From Tubulanus polymorphus (Eukaryota; Nemertea; Palaeonemertea; Tubulaniformes; Tubulanidae): DNA of 64,000 bases. The position numbers and the translations under genes are program-made. The stretch spans positions 10,836,704 through 10,900,703 of the forward strand of contig NC_134036.1 of assembly GCF_964204645.1 (NCBI RefSeq), read 5' to 3'. This document shows positions 11,701 through 21,296 of the stretch, piece after piece. Every line of letters starts with the position of its first letter. Within the stretch, counting starts at the first letter, position 1. The notes beneath the pieces were generated by a model, which was given only the letters and a program-made list of their open reading frames with translations, was not told the DNA's origin and did no database searches.

Positions 11701-12454
11701 AATTTTCAATTCGGGCACATGGCTAATTAGCATATCAAGGTCATACACCCGATTTGGTAAAACCTTTTTTTCGCGAACCTTGCGCAATTGTCAAGGATGA
11801 ATTTTCTGTAGAGCAAATAAAAATTCCTCCCAAACACCAAATCAACTAAAGATTTCATAGAAATCGATCTTGAAATACAATTTTAAATCTTAAAATAAAA
11901 CCCGGAAGTAAAACAGTAGACGATACCGCGGATTCACGTGAACACCTGATTTCTGTAAACGAAATGTTGGTTGTGACAAAATTGCTCGGACGGTTTTAGG
12001 TGGTAATAAGTACGGAAACGTAACGACCATGGTCGACTTATTCGATGAAATCAGGCCTATGTGATATCCAAATTTTGACTTTTTTATTCTCCAGACCTCC
12101 CTGATATAGAAATAAAAAAGTTTGGTGGTACGAAAGTGCAATCACAGCGCCGACGGGGACAGAGCCGTGTCAGAGATCGGCGGAGTGAAAATTGAGGTGG
12201 ACGAACACGAAGAAGTAGGCTATTGCGCTACTTGAATCACGAAAACTCCAGGCGCGGCCCCGACGCTTTTCGTTGATTAAGTAATACAAATATCATGCAA
12301 TGGGTTTTCACAATCTACCGCTGGTATTTACCGGATTTCAATATCACTCCAAAATTCAAAGAAACCTCGAAATATCGAACCGGAACACTTCCGGTAGATA
12401 TCCGCGGCTGCCCAACCGGGAAACTTATTTGTTTCAATAGATATTGATAGGATC

Positions 12455-12545
12455 CATCATCTTCACCCGTCAAGGGATTCGAACCCACTAAGCTAAAGCC
12501 ATGCCAGAATCGGGTCGGGCCAATCACAGCGCTTTTAACAAACCA
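12455..12545 (-). repeat. Possible tRNA-derived SINE fragment
   Basis: On the minus strand GGGTTCGAATCCC matches a pol III B box. It is preceded by TGGCTTTAGCTTAGT, which loosely resembles an A box but is too close for a real tRNA. No cloverleaf forms, so this is not a tRNA gene. Confidence 0.3.
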
Positions 12546-12973
12546 CATTAGGCTTGTGTGGAATTTCCCAGTAAATGGGCCAATCAGCGAAAACGTAGCG
12601 AACGCGGAAGTATTGTCGCTTGTTGATACATGACGTCATGCGCAAAAGCGCCAGTAATGAAATCGTGATAATTCACGTGAACAGCTGCTGATATTTTCAG
12701 ATAAAACAATCACAGGGAAGACACAACTTCCTGATTGGCTGATAAAAATTGAAATTTTCCCGATTTAACTTTCGTGAAAAATGCAGAAAACATTTTTATG
12801 AGACCCCATTTCAAAATTCTGCTCGCTACGATTCCGAGAATGGATTACGCTTAAATACGTGATTTGTTCAAATATGCCCTCACTTGGCAAGCAAAAGAGC
12901 CTTTTGTGTGGAAACCATGTCATTTAAATTTGCTCCATTTGTATAGTAATAGGCTCAGCCTACGGCTGGCCTA

Positions 12974-14990
12974 ATAATAATATAAAGATAGATGTATTTG
13001 ATTTAATCAAATTGCCAAATACAAAAGGTAACAATATAAAACATTATACATTAGAACCTTTATACCTATCAAAAGATTATGATTCAAATGATGTTATACA
13101 TATATTATATTATGAGAATCATTATATGTGGATTAAATGAATTGATTTATTTTTTAAATCAGAAAATGATTTTGATGATAAAATATATCTATGTAGAAAA
13201 TGTTTACATAAATTCAGAACGGAAAGTGCATTATTAAATCATAAACAATTATGTGAAAATCATGATTATTGTAAATTAGTTTTACCAAATGAAAAGGATA
13301 AAATATTAGAATTCAAAAAATATGATTCAAAAATAAAGTACCATTTGTTATATATGGAGATTTGGAATCATTAAATAAAGAACTAACTGATCAAGATAGA
13401 AAAGAAATATATTACAAAAGAAAGAAATTAAATTCTAATGAAAATGATGTTTCAGATGAACCACCAAAACAAATACTATTAAAAAGATTCATCAATCAGC
13501 TGCTGCTTTCGGGTTATATATTAAATCTGATTATCCAGAACTAATTAAAAGTGAATATTATCATTATAGAAATGAAAATGTTATCAATCATTTTTGTGAC
13601 TTATTAATTGAATATGAAATAAGATTTAGTAAATTATTGAATACAAATATAGAAATTATAATAACAGAAGAAGATAAAGAAGCATTTGCGTTTGCAGTTA
13701 AATGTTATTATTGTGAAAAGATATTCAATTATAAAGATAAAAAAGTAAGAGACCATGATCATTTGAATGGAAAGTTTAGAGGCGCTGCACATGAGAATTG
13801 TAACTTACAAGCTAAGAAAATTAACTTTGTACCAGTTATATTTCATAATCTATCAGGATATGATGCGCATTTATTCATCAAACAGTTATGTCATAAAATA
13901 GAAGAAATCAATAATGAAATAGAAAGATTAAATTCAAATAGATCAAAAGATAAAATACCAACTTATAAATTTAAAATGTTAGCTAGAAAATCTGAGAATT
14001 ATATATAATTCCAATTTGGGTGTTTAAGATTTATAGATTCATATAGATTTTTAAATAGTTCATTAGATAACTTATCAAAATCATTAGTTGATGATGAATT
14101 AAAAATATTAAAGCAACACTACCCAAATAATGATGATTTTCAATTAATGAGATATAAAGGCGCAATTCCTTATTCTTTCTATAAAAATCATAATGATTTT
14201 AAAATAACTGAATTATTGAAAGAACAATTCTATGATGAATTAAAAAATGAATATGTTAAAGATGAAGTCTATAATAGAACATTGAATATTTGGAATCATT
14301 TCAAAATAGAAAATCATGGACAATTAGTAGATTCATATCTAAAATCAGATGTATTATTATTAACCGATATATTCGAAAGGTTTAGAGATGTAAACCTAAA
14401 ATATTTCAATATTGATCCTTGTCATTGTTATTCAAGTCCAGGATTAACATGGGATTGTGGTTTAAAATTTACAGATATAAAAATGGATTTGTTAACAAAT
14501 ATAGATCAATTATTATTATTTGAAAAATCTATAAGAGGAGGTGTTTCAGGTGTATTAGGGGATAGATATTTCAATGTAAATGATAACGCTGGATATAAGT
14601 TATTATATATAGATGCAAATAATTTGTATGGTTGGGCAATGATGGAACCACAACCTTACGGAGTATTTGAAATGAGTGAAGTTTCACAACATGAAAATGA
14701 TTGGAAGAAAATAATTCTAGATATTGCAGATGATTCAGATACTGGTTACTTCTTTGTTGTAGATTTAGAATATCCTGAACATATTAAATTTAAATCTAGA
14801 AATCTAGCATACTGTCCAGAACATAAAACTGTAACTCATGAAGAATTATCAAATTATCAAAAAAGAATTAAACCCGAAAATCATATTCGTACAGAAAAGT
14901 TAATGGTAACTCAAGAAGATAAATATAATTATGTAGTACATTATAGAATCTTAAAACTCTTTCCATGCGACTTCCCTAAAAACCAGATCC
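12974..14990 (+). pseudogene. polB: Protein-primed DNA polymerase B, exonuclease and palm start
   Basis: This continues the gene after the insertion, in several frames. In order: a segment ending HYMWIK (stop at 13138), a zinc-finger-like CRKCLHKFRT...H stretch, Exo I YGDLESL (about 13350), and CYYC (about 13700) with RDHDHLNGKFRGAAHENCNL (13752-13811), an endonuclease VII/HNH-like insertion. Then come Exo II HNLSGYDAHL (about 13845), Exo III YLKSDVLLLTDIF (about 14335) and palm motif A DANNLYGWAM (about 14611-14640). I recall an EndoVII-like module inside polymerases of this virus group. The protein would copy the linear genome from a protein primer. Frameshifts lie near 13335 and 13500, and stops at 13138 and about 14006. 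From about 14960 the sequence no longer looks like polymerase, and motif B (KxxxNxxYG type) is absent. Confidence 0.85.
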
Positions 14991-15049
14991 TGAGATTTTG
15001 CGAACTTTATTTCGAAAAAAAAAATTTTTCAAAAAATATTGGGTTCTCA

Positions 15050-15488
15050 GACTTCTGAATTGTTTAGCAATGATAATAAAAAAGTTCCCGGTAAATTCAA
15101 AGATGAATTAGGCGGTAAAGAAATGATTGAATTCATTGGTATTAGATCTAAAATGTATTCATATAAAACTAAAGAACATGAAGCTAAAAAGTTAAAAGGA
15201 ATAACCAAAAGTGTAGTAGAAAAGAATATTCATTTCAAAGATTACATCAATTGTATATTCAATGAAGAAGTTAGAAAACATAAGATGAGATGTTTAAGAT
15301 CTGAAGATCATGAAACTTTTATTGAAGAAATTGAAAAGATTAGTCTAAACCCATTTGATGATAAAAGATATATTTGAGATGATGGATTTCATACAGTTGC
15401 TTATGGTTGCAATTTAGATGAATACTCAAAATTTAAAAGAGAAGAAACAAAAGAGAATGAGGTTATGAACAGGATTCTAACATGTTAA
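15050..15488 (+). pseudogene. polB: Protein-primed DNA polymerase B, C-terminal part after an internal deletion
   Basis: The frame resumes with NDNKKVPGKFKDELGG and IEFIGIRSKMYSYKT, which in relatives lie after the catalytic DTD motif C. It ends with LNPFDDKRYI, a TGA at 15375-15377, then DDGFHTVAYG and a terminal TAA at 15486-15488. Motif C and motif B are both missing between motif A (14611) and here. Where roughly 200 or more codons are expected there are only about 100 bp of unrelated A-rich sequence (14960-15050). The polymerase is therefore catalytically dead whatever happens at the frameshifts. Confidence 0.8.
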
Positions 15489-15517
15489 TAAAATTGTAAT
15501 AAAAATATGTATTATAA

Positions 15518-15871
15518 ATGGAGAGTAAACAAACACACAGTGAGAACAACAAATTATTTTTAGATAGAATAAAAGATACTTCAAATGTCAAATCAGTAGA
15601 TTATAAATTAAAGAAGTTAACAGAATTAATGATCCATAAGAAATATCTAATTACAAATATTGATACAGTTACTAACAAATATGGAGATAAATTAGTTATA
15701 CACTTAGAATATGAAGGATTAAAAGGAAATACATATAAATTCAGAACATATTTACCAGATAGATTTCATAGATTATCAAGTGAAGATCTAGAAGAATTAT
15801 GTTCTGGAGATTTCTATTTCGTATACAAAGGTAAGAATGAAAAAGGGCACCATGAAATAGATTTCGAATAA
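15518..15871 (+). CDS. Small conserved Polinton protein of unknown function (117 aa)
   Basis: The frame is intact, with ATG inside TAAATG at 15515-15520. It is a basic-acidic mixed protein with no signal peptide or membrane segment. The middle (ITNIDTVTNKYGDKLVIHLE) and the end (YLPDRFHRLSSEDLEEL...GDFYFVYKG) resemble a short single-domain protein I recall beside polymerase and capsid genes in other Polinton-type elements, where its role is unknown. A small beta-rich (OB-like) fold would fit the alternating hydrophobic pattern, but that is inference. It sits 29 bp after the polymerase remnant and 17 bp before the penton-like gene, as in a compact virus genome. Confidence 0.65.
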   Translation: MESKQTHSENNKLFLDRIKDTSNVKSVDYKLKKLTELMIHKKYLITNIDTVTNKYGDKLVIHLEYEGLKGNTYKFRTYLPDRFHRLSSEDLEELCSGDFYFVYKGKNEKGHHEIDFE

Positions 15872-15888
15872 GAAAATATGTAAAATAA

Positions 15889-16646
15889 ATGGCGGAATTA
15901 AAAGAATACAGAATATTTGTTGATTAAAGAAAACTTACAAATCATAAATCACATAATTTATTAGTTCAATCAGATAGAGATTATGAAAATTGCGTAGATT
16001 TAAAATTAGTTAATATAAGTTTATGTAATTCTTTTTACAATATATCGAATAAAACTATTGAACATAATACTTTTCTAATTCATATTAGAAATGTAAATAA
16101 ATGGTTTGATCTAATTTTAAGAACAGGATTATATAATTTAGAAACATTATCTCAAGAAATTAATCGAAGAGCACGGTTGAAAATTAGAAAAGATGATAAA
16201 TTTTTAATTAGATTTATAAAAAGTGATAGCACAAATAAAATTAAAATAAAGGTATTTGATGAAAATCAACATGCATTTATAGTAAAAAACCATTAGCTAA
16301 ATTGCTAGGAATTGCACCAGATGTTGTTACAGTAAACGTAGAAGGCATTTCAAATATAATACCTTTTACACACTTTTATATTTATTGCAATTTAATTGAT
16401 CCTACAAAAACATTTGAAGCAACTAAAGATACAACATGTAATTCTAGTATATTAAATATTTTACCATTAAAGAAGGTTAAACAATTTGGAACGCAAATCA
16501 ATTATAATTTAGCTGAATGTGATTTTAAACCTTGTATTCCTCAATTTAATAATTTTAAATTAGAAATTAGAAATCACAATGGATACTTAATTGATTTAAA
16601 TAATTTCCCTGTAATTTATGAATTAGTTATAAGATGTAGAGAGTAA
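15889..16646 (+). pseudogene. Penton-like (minor capsid) protein, broken
   Basis: It starts at TAAATG (15886-15891). The reading frame is interrupted by a TAA at 15925-15927, then stays open to about 16290. There it must shift frame to enter the segment beginning near 16296 (KPLAKLLGIAPD) and ending at 16646. The C-terminal third has THFYIYCNLIDPT, ILNILPLKKV and FKLEIRNHNGYLIDLNNFP, the pattern I recall for the jelly-roll penton/minor capsid protein of Polintons and adintoviruses. In the virion it would form the five-fold vertices. Length (about 250 codons) fits that family. One stop and one frameshift make it a recent pseudogene. The homology is my recollection, not a search. Confidence 0.65.
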
Positions 16647-17045
16647 TTTTTTTCACTATATAAATGAATATAACTGTTGGACCGAGTATATGTTTTGGGT
16701 TTGATTTTAAACATGGTAAAGAAATGAGAATTAAACTAAATTATGTAATTACTGACATAAAAAGTAAATCATTTAACAATGCATCAATGATTAATAAAGA
16801 AAATTATAATATAGAAAAAGTAATTGATTTAATTGAATCACCTTTAGAATATCATGAATTAAATGAAGATGGAATTATTGATGATATTAAAAACATATTA
16901 ACAGTTTGAATAACCTTCCTGTAATTTATGAATTAGTTATAAGATGTAGAGAGTAATTTTTTCACTATATAAATGAATATAACTGTTGGGCCGAGCATAT
17001 GTTTTGGATTTGATTTTAAACGTGAGAAAGAAATGAAATTTAACA
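16606..17045 (+). repeat. Tandem duplication around the penton-gene end and following ORF
   Basis: The block from the penton C-terminus through the first codons of the next ORF (about 16606-16740) is repeated nearly exactly at about 16912-17045. It includes CCTGTAATTTATGAATTAGT, AAGATGTAGAGAGTAATTTT and ATGAATATAACTGTTGG. The second copy carries a useless piece of penton coding sequence ahead of a second, diverged ORF. Confidence 0.9.
16664..16909 (+). CDS. Small provirus protein of unknown function (81 aa), copy 1
   Basis: The frame is intact and starts at TAAATG after a T-tract (GTAATTTTTTTCACTATATA). It begins MNITVGPSICFGFDFKHGKE, is then rich in Asn, Ile, Lys and Glu, and ends in an acidic stretch (IEKVIDLIES...LNEDGIIDDIKNIL). 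No recognised domain, signal or membrane helix is present. It has a duplicated partner at 16973. Duplicated small structural genes are known in DNA viruses, but no function is assigned here. Confidence 0.5.
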   Translation: MNITVGPSICFGFDFKHGKEMRIKLNYVITDIKSKSFNNASMINKENYNIEKVIDLIESPLEYHELNEDGIIDDIKNILTV

Positions 17046-17336
17046 TTAATGATGTAATTTCACATATAAAAAAATATAGCATTTTCTAATGATGAAACAA
17101 CATTTGAGTATGAAACAACAGTAGATAAAGAAACTTTAAATGTAGAAAAGATTACTAATTTAATTAGAGAATCTTTAAGATTTTATGAATTAGATGAAGA
17201 TTTTATCATCGATGATATTAAAATAATAATAATTAAAATATATACAAATGAAACTAGTAATGAAATAAATGTTGAAATAATCATAAATAAGTTAACTAAA
17301 TATTTTGATGATAGTAATTTTTTGATAAATAAATGA
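16973..17336 (+). pseudogene. Duplicated small provirus protein, copy 2, frameshifted
   Basis: It starts at TAAATG with the same first 15 codons as copy 1, then diverges. A run of A residues near 17068-17075 shifts the frame; the original frame stops at once, while the +1 frame stays open to a TGA at 17334-17336. That stop overlaps the next gene's ATG (ATGA). The downstream half keeps the copy 1 pattern (LNVEKITNLIRESLRFYELD, then IIDDIK) and adds about 35 C-terminal residues. Loss by one slippage in a homopolymer suggests recent decay. Confidence 0.65.
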
Positions 17337-17554
17337 GTGATAATAAGTGGATAATAACTGGATTATATAATAGAGCATTACTATCAGTTGGAACTGTTGG
17401 TTATTCAATGGTATTAAAAAAAGTATTCAAAATGGGAAGTGTTAATGTTGATAGATATGATATAAATAATATCTTAAAATTAACATTAGCAGTTACTTTA
17501 TCTAATTTAACTATTGATTATTTAGAAAAACAAAAATATATTCCTACCATATAA
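17333..17554 (+). CDS. Small hydrophobic provirus protein (73 aa)
   Basis: The frame is intact, with ATG in ATAAATG overlapping the stop of the preceding frame. Two moderately hydrophobic stretches occur: residues about 9-26 (LYNRALLSVGTVGYSMVL) and 44-58 (NNILKLTLAVTLSNL). It ends in DYLEKQKYIP. I recall small proteins with this layout next to the capsid genes of other Polinton-type elements. A membrane or virion-associated role is inference. Confidence 0.5.
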   Translation: MSDNKWIITGLYNRALLSVGTVGYSMVLKKVFKMGSVNVDRYDINNILKLTLAVTLSNLTIDYLEKQKYIPTI

Positions 17555-17578
17555 ATATATAATTATTTTACTAAATAC

Positions 17579-18001
17579 ATGGCTTCTGCAGTTATAACTA
17601 TTATAGGATCGGCAATTGTTAACGCTTTAGCATTTACTGGTGGTGGTTATTTATTCAAACATATTGATAAAAATGGATCATTATCAGAACAAAAAAGACA
17701 TAACTAAGCATTAGAGAAATACAATAAAGCAGCAGAAGAATATAGAGAAAAGAGGCAAAACTATATGGATTATATTAACAAGGAATTATATGATCAGAAG
17801 ATTTCACATAGAGATTTTCAATCAGTTGATGATGCAATGAGTTTATATAACGCGGTAACAAATAAAGAAAAATTACATCTACATAAACCTACAATATCAG
17901 ATTATTATACCCCAAGTAATGAACAGAAGAAATATGAAATAATATGGGTTTTAGGTGGAACAGTTATTGTTATATTTGTAGCGTATAAATTTACTAATTA
18001 G
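17579..18001 (+). pseudogene. Conserved Polinton coiled-coil membrane protein, one stop
   Basis: The frame begins with ATG at 17579 (TACATG, not TAAATG) and is interrupted by a single TAA at 17705-17707 before running to TAG at 17999-18001. The N-terminus (MASAVITIIGSAIVNALAFT) is a hydrophobic segment. A charged helical middle follows (EKYNKAAEEYREKR, INKELYDQK), then a tyrosine-rich DYYTPSNEQKKYE and a C-terminal membrane helix (about residues 118-138). This three-part layout matches a conserved Polinton ORF I recall. Its function is unknown, possibly a virion membrane or capsid-lining protein. The single nonsense change suggests recent inactivation. Confidence 0.65.
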
Positions 18002-18021
18002 TAATTATTTTTGCTAAATAA

Positions 18022-18445
18022 ATGGATGATAATATTGATATTATTCCTCACGATATAAATAAAACTAAATTAAAAATATATTTAGAAAAAAAAATATTAG
18101 AATTTGAAAATGATTTAAAAGTTAAAAAGAAAAAAAATCTAAAAAGTAAAATTATATATTATTTGATTATAAGTGGTTCGGTTACAATTAGTTCTGTAAT
18201 AACATTTCTAGCAATATTTTCACCATTAACACCTTTAGCTATATCAATTGGCGTACTAGGATTAAGTTCGTGTTTAAACTGGTATAAGTTCAAAATTCAA
18301 TATAAAAAGTAATAAAGAAAAAATTAAAACTAATACAAAAGAAATTAATAAATCAAAAAAAAAACCCGATTATATAATAAGTTTAAATGGTCATATAACA
18401 GTTAAAGAACAAGATAAATTATTAAAAGAATTAGTTAATCATTAA
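18022..18445 (+). pseudogene. Provirus membrane protein with C-terminal frameshift
   Basis: It starts at TAAATG. The first 96 codons are open: an acidic start (MDDNIDIIPHD), a Lys-rich helix, then two membrane segments (about residues 44-65 and 68-85). The frame stops at 18310-18312, but from about 18290 the next frame continues in the same A-rich style. It adds about 45 codons and ends with KEQDKLLKELVNH and TAA at 18443-18445. That suggests a frameshift in a longer gene, though a natural end at 18312 is possible. The family is not recognised. Confidence 0.5.
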
Positions 18446-18462
18446 TTGTTTAATTATATAAA

Positions 18463-18617
18463 TGGGGTTTCCAAAAGCTTTCCAATATAATACATCAATT
18501 AAATATAATATTCCTGCAATAGATTTAAAAAAAAAATATTACATATAAAATGTAGTTTTAAATTCATTAACTAATTAAGAAATTTATGTTACTGAATCAC
18601 AGTTTTTCATTTCTAAA
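18463..18617 (+). pseudogene. Short ORF remnant ahead of the capsid gene
   Basis: TAAATG at 18460-18465 begins a frame of 28 codons (MGFPKAFQYNTS...) that stops in an A-rich run. From about 18570 another frame, ITESQ-like (TESQFFISK), runs without a stop into the capsid ATG at 18618. This may be the broken true N-terminus of the capsid gene or a separate tiny gene. The sequence does not decide. Confidence 0.35.
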
Positions 18618-19763
18618 ATGGAAAATATATTTAATACATATGAAGTTACTTTTACTCGAGATGAATATCATATATATAAAGTAAAATGTAATATGAAATT
18701 TTGGCAGAATCAATTAAATTTTGCTGTTTATTGTGCAACAACAGGATTCGGAATAAGTTGGAATGATCATTTAAATAACTTAGATAAAAATTTGAAGTAT
18801 TCTGATTTAAAATTAATTCACACAATATTTAGATTTCACACATATTTTCAAATCAGAATAATATTAAATGAATTAGAATGTCATTTACCCGGGTCAAAAT
18901 ATTTTAAAGAATTGGATAATAATATTAATCTATCTAAGTTTTATAAAATATGTAATGAATTTAATATAAATATTAATTCCGATTTTAGAGCGCATGGTAA
19001 ATTGCAAGGTGTTGGTGAAGAGTATGAAATAAAAAGAATTGATTATATGCATAGAATTGGAGCTTATCATAATTATAAAATTCATAATAATAATGGTTGG
19101 GTTAATTTCCTTTTTGAAAATGGTGAAGGTTTTACAAAATTAGGTATACAAAGAATAAATCAATCTATTAGAACTTATCTGATATGTATTTTAGGCGCGC
19201 AAGTTGAAACAAGATCCCCAATAATTGGAAATGATAACACTTCATTCGATGCGCAGAAACAATTCAAAGTATTATTTGAAGATTCAATTCATAATGATAT
19301 AAATAGATCGATTCCAGAAAACATTGCAAGATATCAAAATTATTTAGATAAATCACATATTAGATTAAATTATTGTATAGGCCCTAATCTATTTATTATT
19401 TCTAATGATTTAGTATTAAAGATGGGAAACATAATTGGTTACAATAATCTAATTAAAACTGCAACAATAAATAATTCATTTGGATTAAATGATATAAATA
19501 AAAAGATTATTACTGCTCCAAAATTAATGGAAGGTGAAAAAAATAAAAAACATATTCAATCAACAGAAACTAAAACTAAGAATATTAAATTAAATAATGA
19601 TTCTAAAATAAAAGATTACAATACATCAAAAAATATTAGAACTGATAATATTCAACATGAAATAATTAAACTAAATGATGATAATAAATCCCATGAAAAT
19701 ACTAAATTAGCTATAACTTGTATAGGAATTGTAATCGGAGGAATATTATATTTTAAATTATAA
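18618..19763 (+). CDS. Major capsid protein, double jelly-roll (Polinton type)
   Basis: The 381-codon frame is intact. Diagnostic stretches, recalled from Polinton and adintovirus capsid proteins, occur in the expected order: WQNQLNFAVYCATTGFGISW (residues 29-48), HTIFRFHTYFQIR, KIHNNNGWVNFLFENGEGFT with IQRINQSIRTYLICILGAQV, SFDAQKQFKVLFED, and KMGNIIGYN. It would form the hexon-like trimers of the virion shell. A C-terminal hydrophobic segment (last 20 residues or so) follows a Lys/Asn-rich linker. It could be a membrane anchor or an artefact of decay. ATG lies in TAAAATG, not TAAATG. The N-terminus may be incomplete, because a frame opens upstream without an ATG. It is the best-preserved gene of the provirus. 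Confidence 0.82.
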   Translation: MENIFNTYEVTFTRDEYHIYKVKCNMKFWQNQLNFAVYCATTGFGISWNDHLNNLDKNLKYSDLKLIHTIFRFHTYFQIRIILNELECHLPGSKYFKELDNNINLSKFYKICNEFNININSDFRAHGKLQGVGEEYEIKRIDYMHRIGAYHNYKIHNNNGWVNFLFENGEGFTKLGIQRINQSIRTYLICILGAQVETRSPIIGNDNTSFDAQKQFKVLFEDSIHNDINRSIPENIARYQNYLDKSHIRLNYCIGPNLFIISNDLVLKMGNIIGYNNLIKTATINNSFGLNDINKKIITAPKLMEGEKNKKHIQSTETKTKNIKLNNDSKIKDYNTSKNIRTDNIQHEIIKLNDDNKSHENTKLAITCIGIVIGGILYFKL

Positions 19764-19779
19764 TTTTTTTATTATGTAA

Positions 19780-20607
19780 ATGGCAGAAGGCGGAGAAGAT
19801 TTCGAAATGGAAGGCATGGGAAATAATAATGCAGGATATATTGATGATGAACCGCAAACCAATTTAAATGAAACTAATATTGATGATGATGATGAATCAG
19901 CATATAATTCTAATTCTAATTTAGCAGATAGTGGTTCTAAAGCCCCATCAACAGAGGAATATATTAGAGGAGCTAAATCGAGAATATATACTGAAAATGA
20001 AAATCAAGGTTTATTAAAGAAAAATTTAGAATATCATGAATCTATGTATAAATTCAAACCTGTATTTGAAAGATCTGGGTATGAAATAAATGATAAAGAT
20101 GCTGACCGTTTAGTAGAAAATTTAGAACTTTTAGATGGTGAATATTATTATAAATTGAAAGATGATTATTATATTAATATCTCTTATAAAAATCAAGACA
20201 AAATATTAGCGGAAACAACTTTGGGAAAATTAGAACCAGATAAAATTAAAAGAATAAGTAATAGTAATGTAATAAATGATGTTACCGACACAGAAATAAA
20301 TAAAGATAGAAGAGTATTTAAACAAAGAATTAATGAATTATTTGAAATAATAAAAAAGAAACCAGAAACTGAAACAACTTCTGAACAGAATAAAACTTCC
20401 AAAACTAGTAAAATTAAATCAAACGATGTTCAAACTGAAAAACTTTTACCGAAGGGATTACTTGAATCAACAGATCAAGAAATAGAAGCTTTAAGTATGT
20501 TTTCTAAAAAAACAATTGGGGAAATAATAAGTATACGAAATGAAGCTGATAAAATTGCGCGCGAAAAAAATATTAGATATAATAAAATTAAAAGAATAAA
20601 TGAATAA
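19780..20607 (+). CDS. Acidic provirus protein between capsid and ATPase (275 aa)
   Basis: The frame is intact, starts at TAAATG and overlaps the ATPase start by 8 bp. The N-terminal 60 residues are strongly acidic and Asn-rich (EGGEDFEMEGMG, NIDDDDESAYNSNSN). The middle has a YKFKPVFERSGYEI block. The C-terminal half is predicted helical and charged, ending in an E/K-rich coiled-coil-like tail. No family is recognised. Its place suggests a structural or packaging partner, which is inference. No membrane segment is seen. Confidence 0.55.
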   Translation: MAEGGEDFEMEGMGNNNAGYIDDEPQTNLNETNIDDDDESAYNSNSNLADSGSKAPSTEEYIRGAKSRIYTENENQGLLKKNLEYHESMYKFKPVFERSGYEINDKDADRLVENLELLDGEYYYKLKDDYYINISYKNQDKILAETTLGKLEPDKIKRISNSNVINDVTDTEINKDRRVFKQRINELFEIIKKKPETETTSEQNKTSKTSKIKSNDVQTEKLLPKGLLESTDQEIEALSMFSKKTIGEIISIRNEADKIAREKNIRYNKIKRINE

Positions 20608-21250
20608 AGATTTATTTATATTTGAACCGCATAATATGTTAGTAACTGGAGTAACAAACTGTGGTAAAACACATTTCATATTAGATTTGTTAGAAACTAT
20701 TTATAAGAATCATTTTGATAATATAATATTATTCTGTCCTACTTATGAAATGTATAAAACATATAATAGAGATATAGTTTTAAAAGATAAAAAGTTTATT
20801 ATACTAGATCCTAAAACAGTAAAGGAAAATTTAGATAATTGTATTAAAATTGCATTAGATATTTATAAAGGTTCAAATACATTATCCATTATAGATGGTT
20901 GTGCAAATTTACGTGATTCAAAAGTTAGAGAAAGTGAACTATGTTATTTGGCTTTCTCTGGGAGACATTTTGGGATAACAACATCAGTTTTAAATCAAAA
21001 ATATAATTCGATTCTTAAAAACTTTAGAGAAAACATTAGATTTTTAGTTTTATTCTACATTAAAGATAGAAAATCAATGCAACAATCATTGGAATAAAAT
21101 CAAATCATACCTACTGAACTACATGATCAATATATGAATAAATTAAAAAGTAATAAAGGTTCCAAAGTACTTCTGAGACTACAATTTCCATATGAATATA
21201 AATTTTCAAAAAAAGGTATTCTAAGCATTGTTGTATTAGATACGTATTAG
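20600..21250 (+). pseudogene. A32/FtsK-like genome-packaging ATPase with a premature stop
   Basis: The first 165 codons are open to a TAA at 21095-21097. The same frame then continues for 50 more codons to TAG at 21248-21250, in matching composition. Residues 17-24 are a Walker A loop (GVTNCGKT). Residues 95-99 (LSIID) are Walker B, but the usual acidic residue after that Asp is Gly. AFSGRHFGIT and VLNQKYNSI match the conserved middle of Polinton and NCLDV packaging ATPases. The protein would drive DNA into procapsids. It overlaps the preceding ORF by 8 bp and has no TAAATG of its own, suggesting co-expression. The stop removes the C-terminal part. Confidence 0.82.
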
Positions 21251-21296
21251 ATACCTTAATACTTAAAATTTGAAATATTGTAGAATTTTGAATAGG

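Larger units (their letters stand above)
10737..12973. mobile_element. 2.2-kb host-like insertion inside the polymerase gene
   Basis: Composition changes sharply at both edges, from AT-rich viral coding sequence to mixed sequence with GAGCCCCAAGGGGCAC at the left and CTCAGCCTACGGCTGGCC at the right. Polymerase coding continues on both sides. No clean terminal inverted repeat or target duplication was found. The interior holds a LINE 3' fragment and short stretches such as CCCCCTGGTGGCCA and AATGGCTGCC. It is probably composite, with more than one inserted element. No intact gene was seen in it. Confidence 0.7.
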
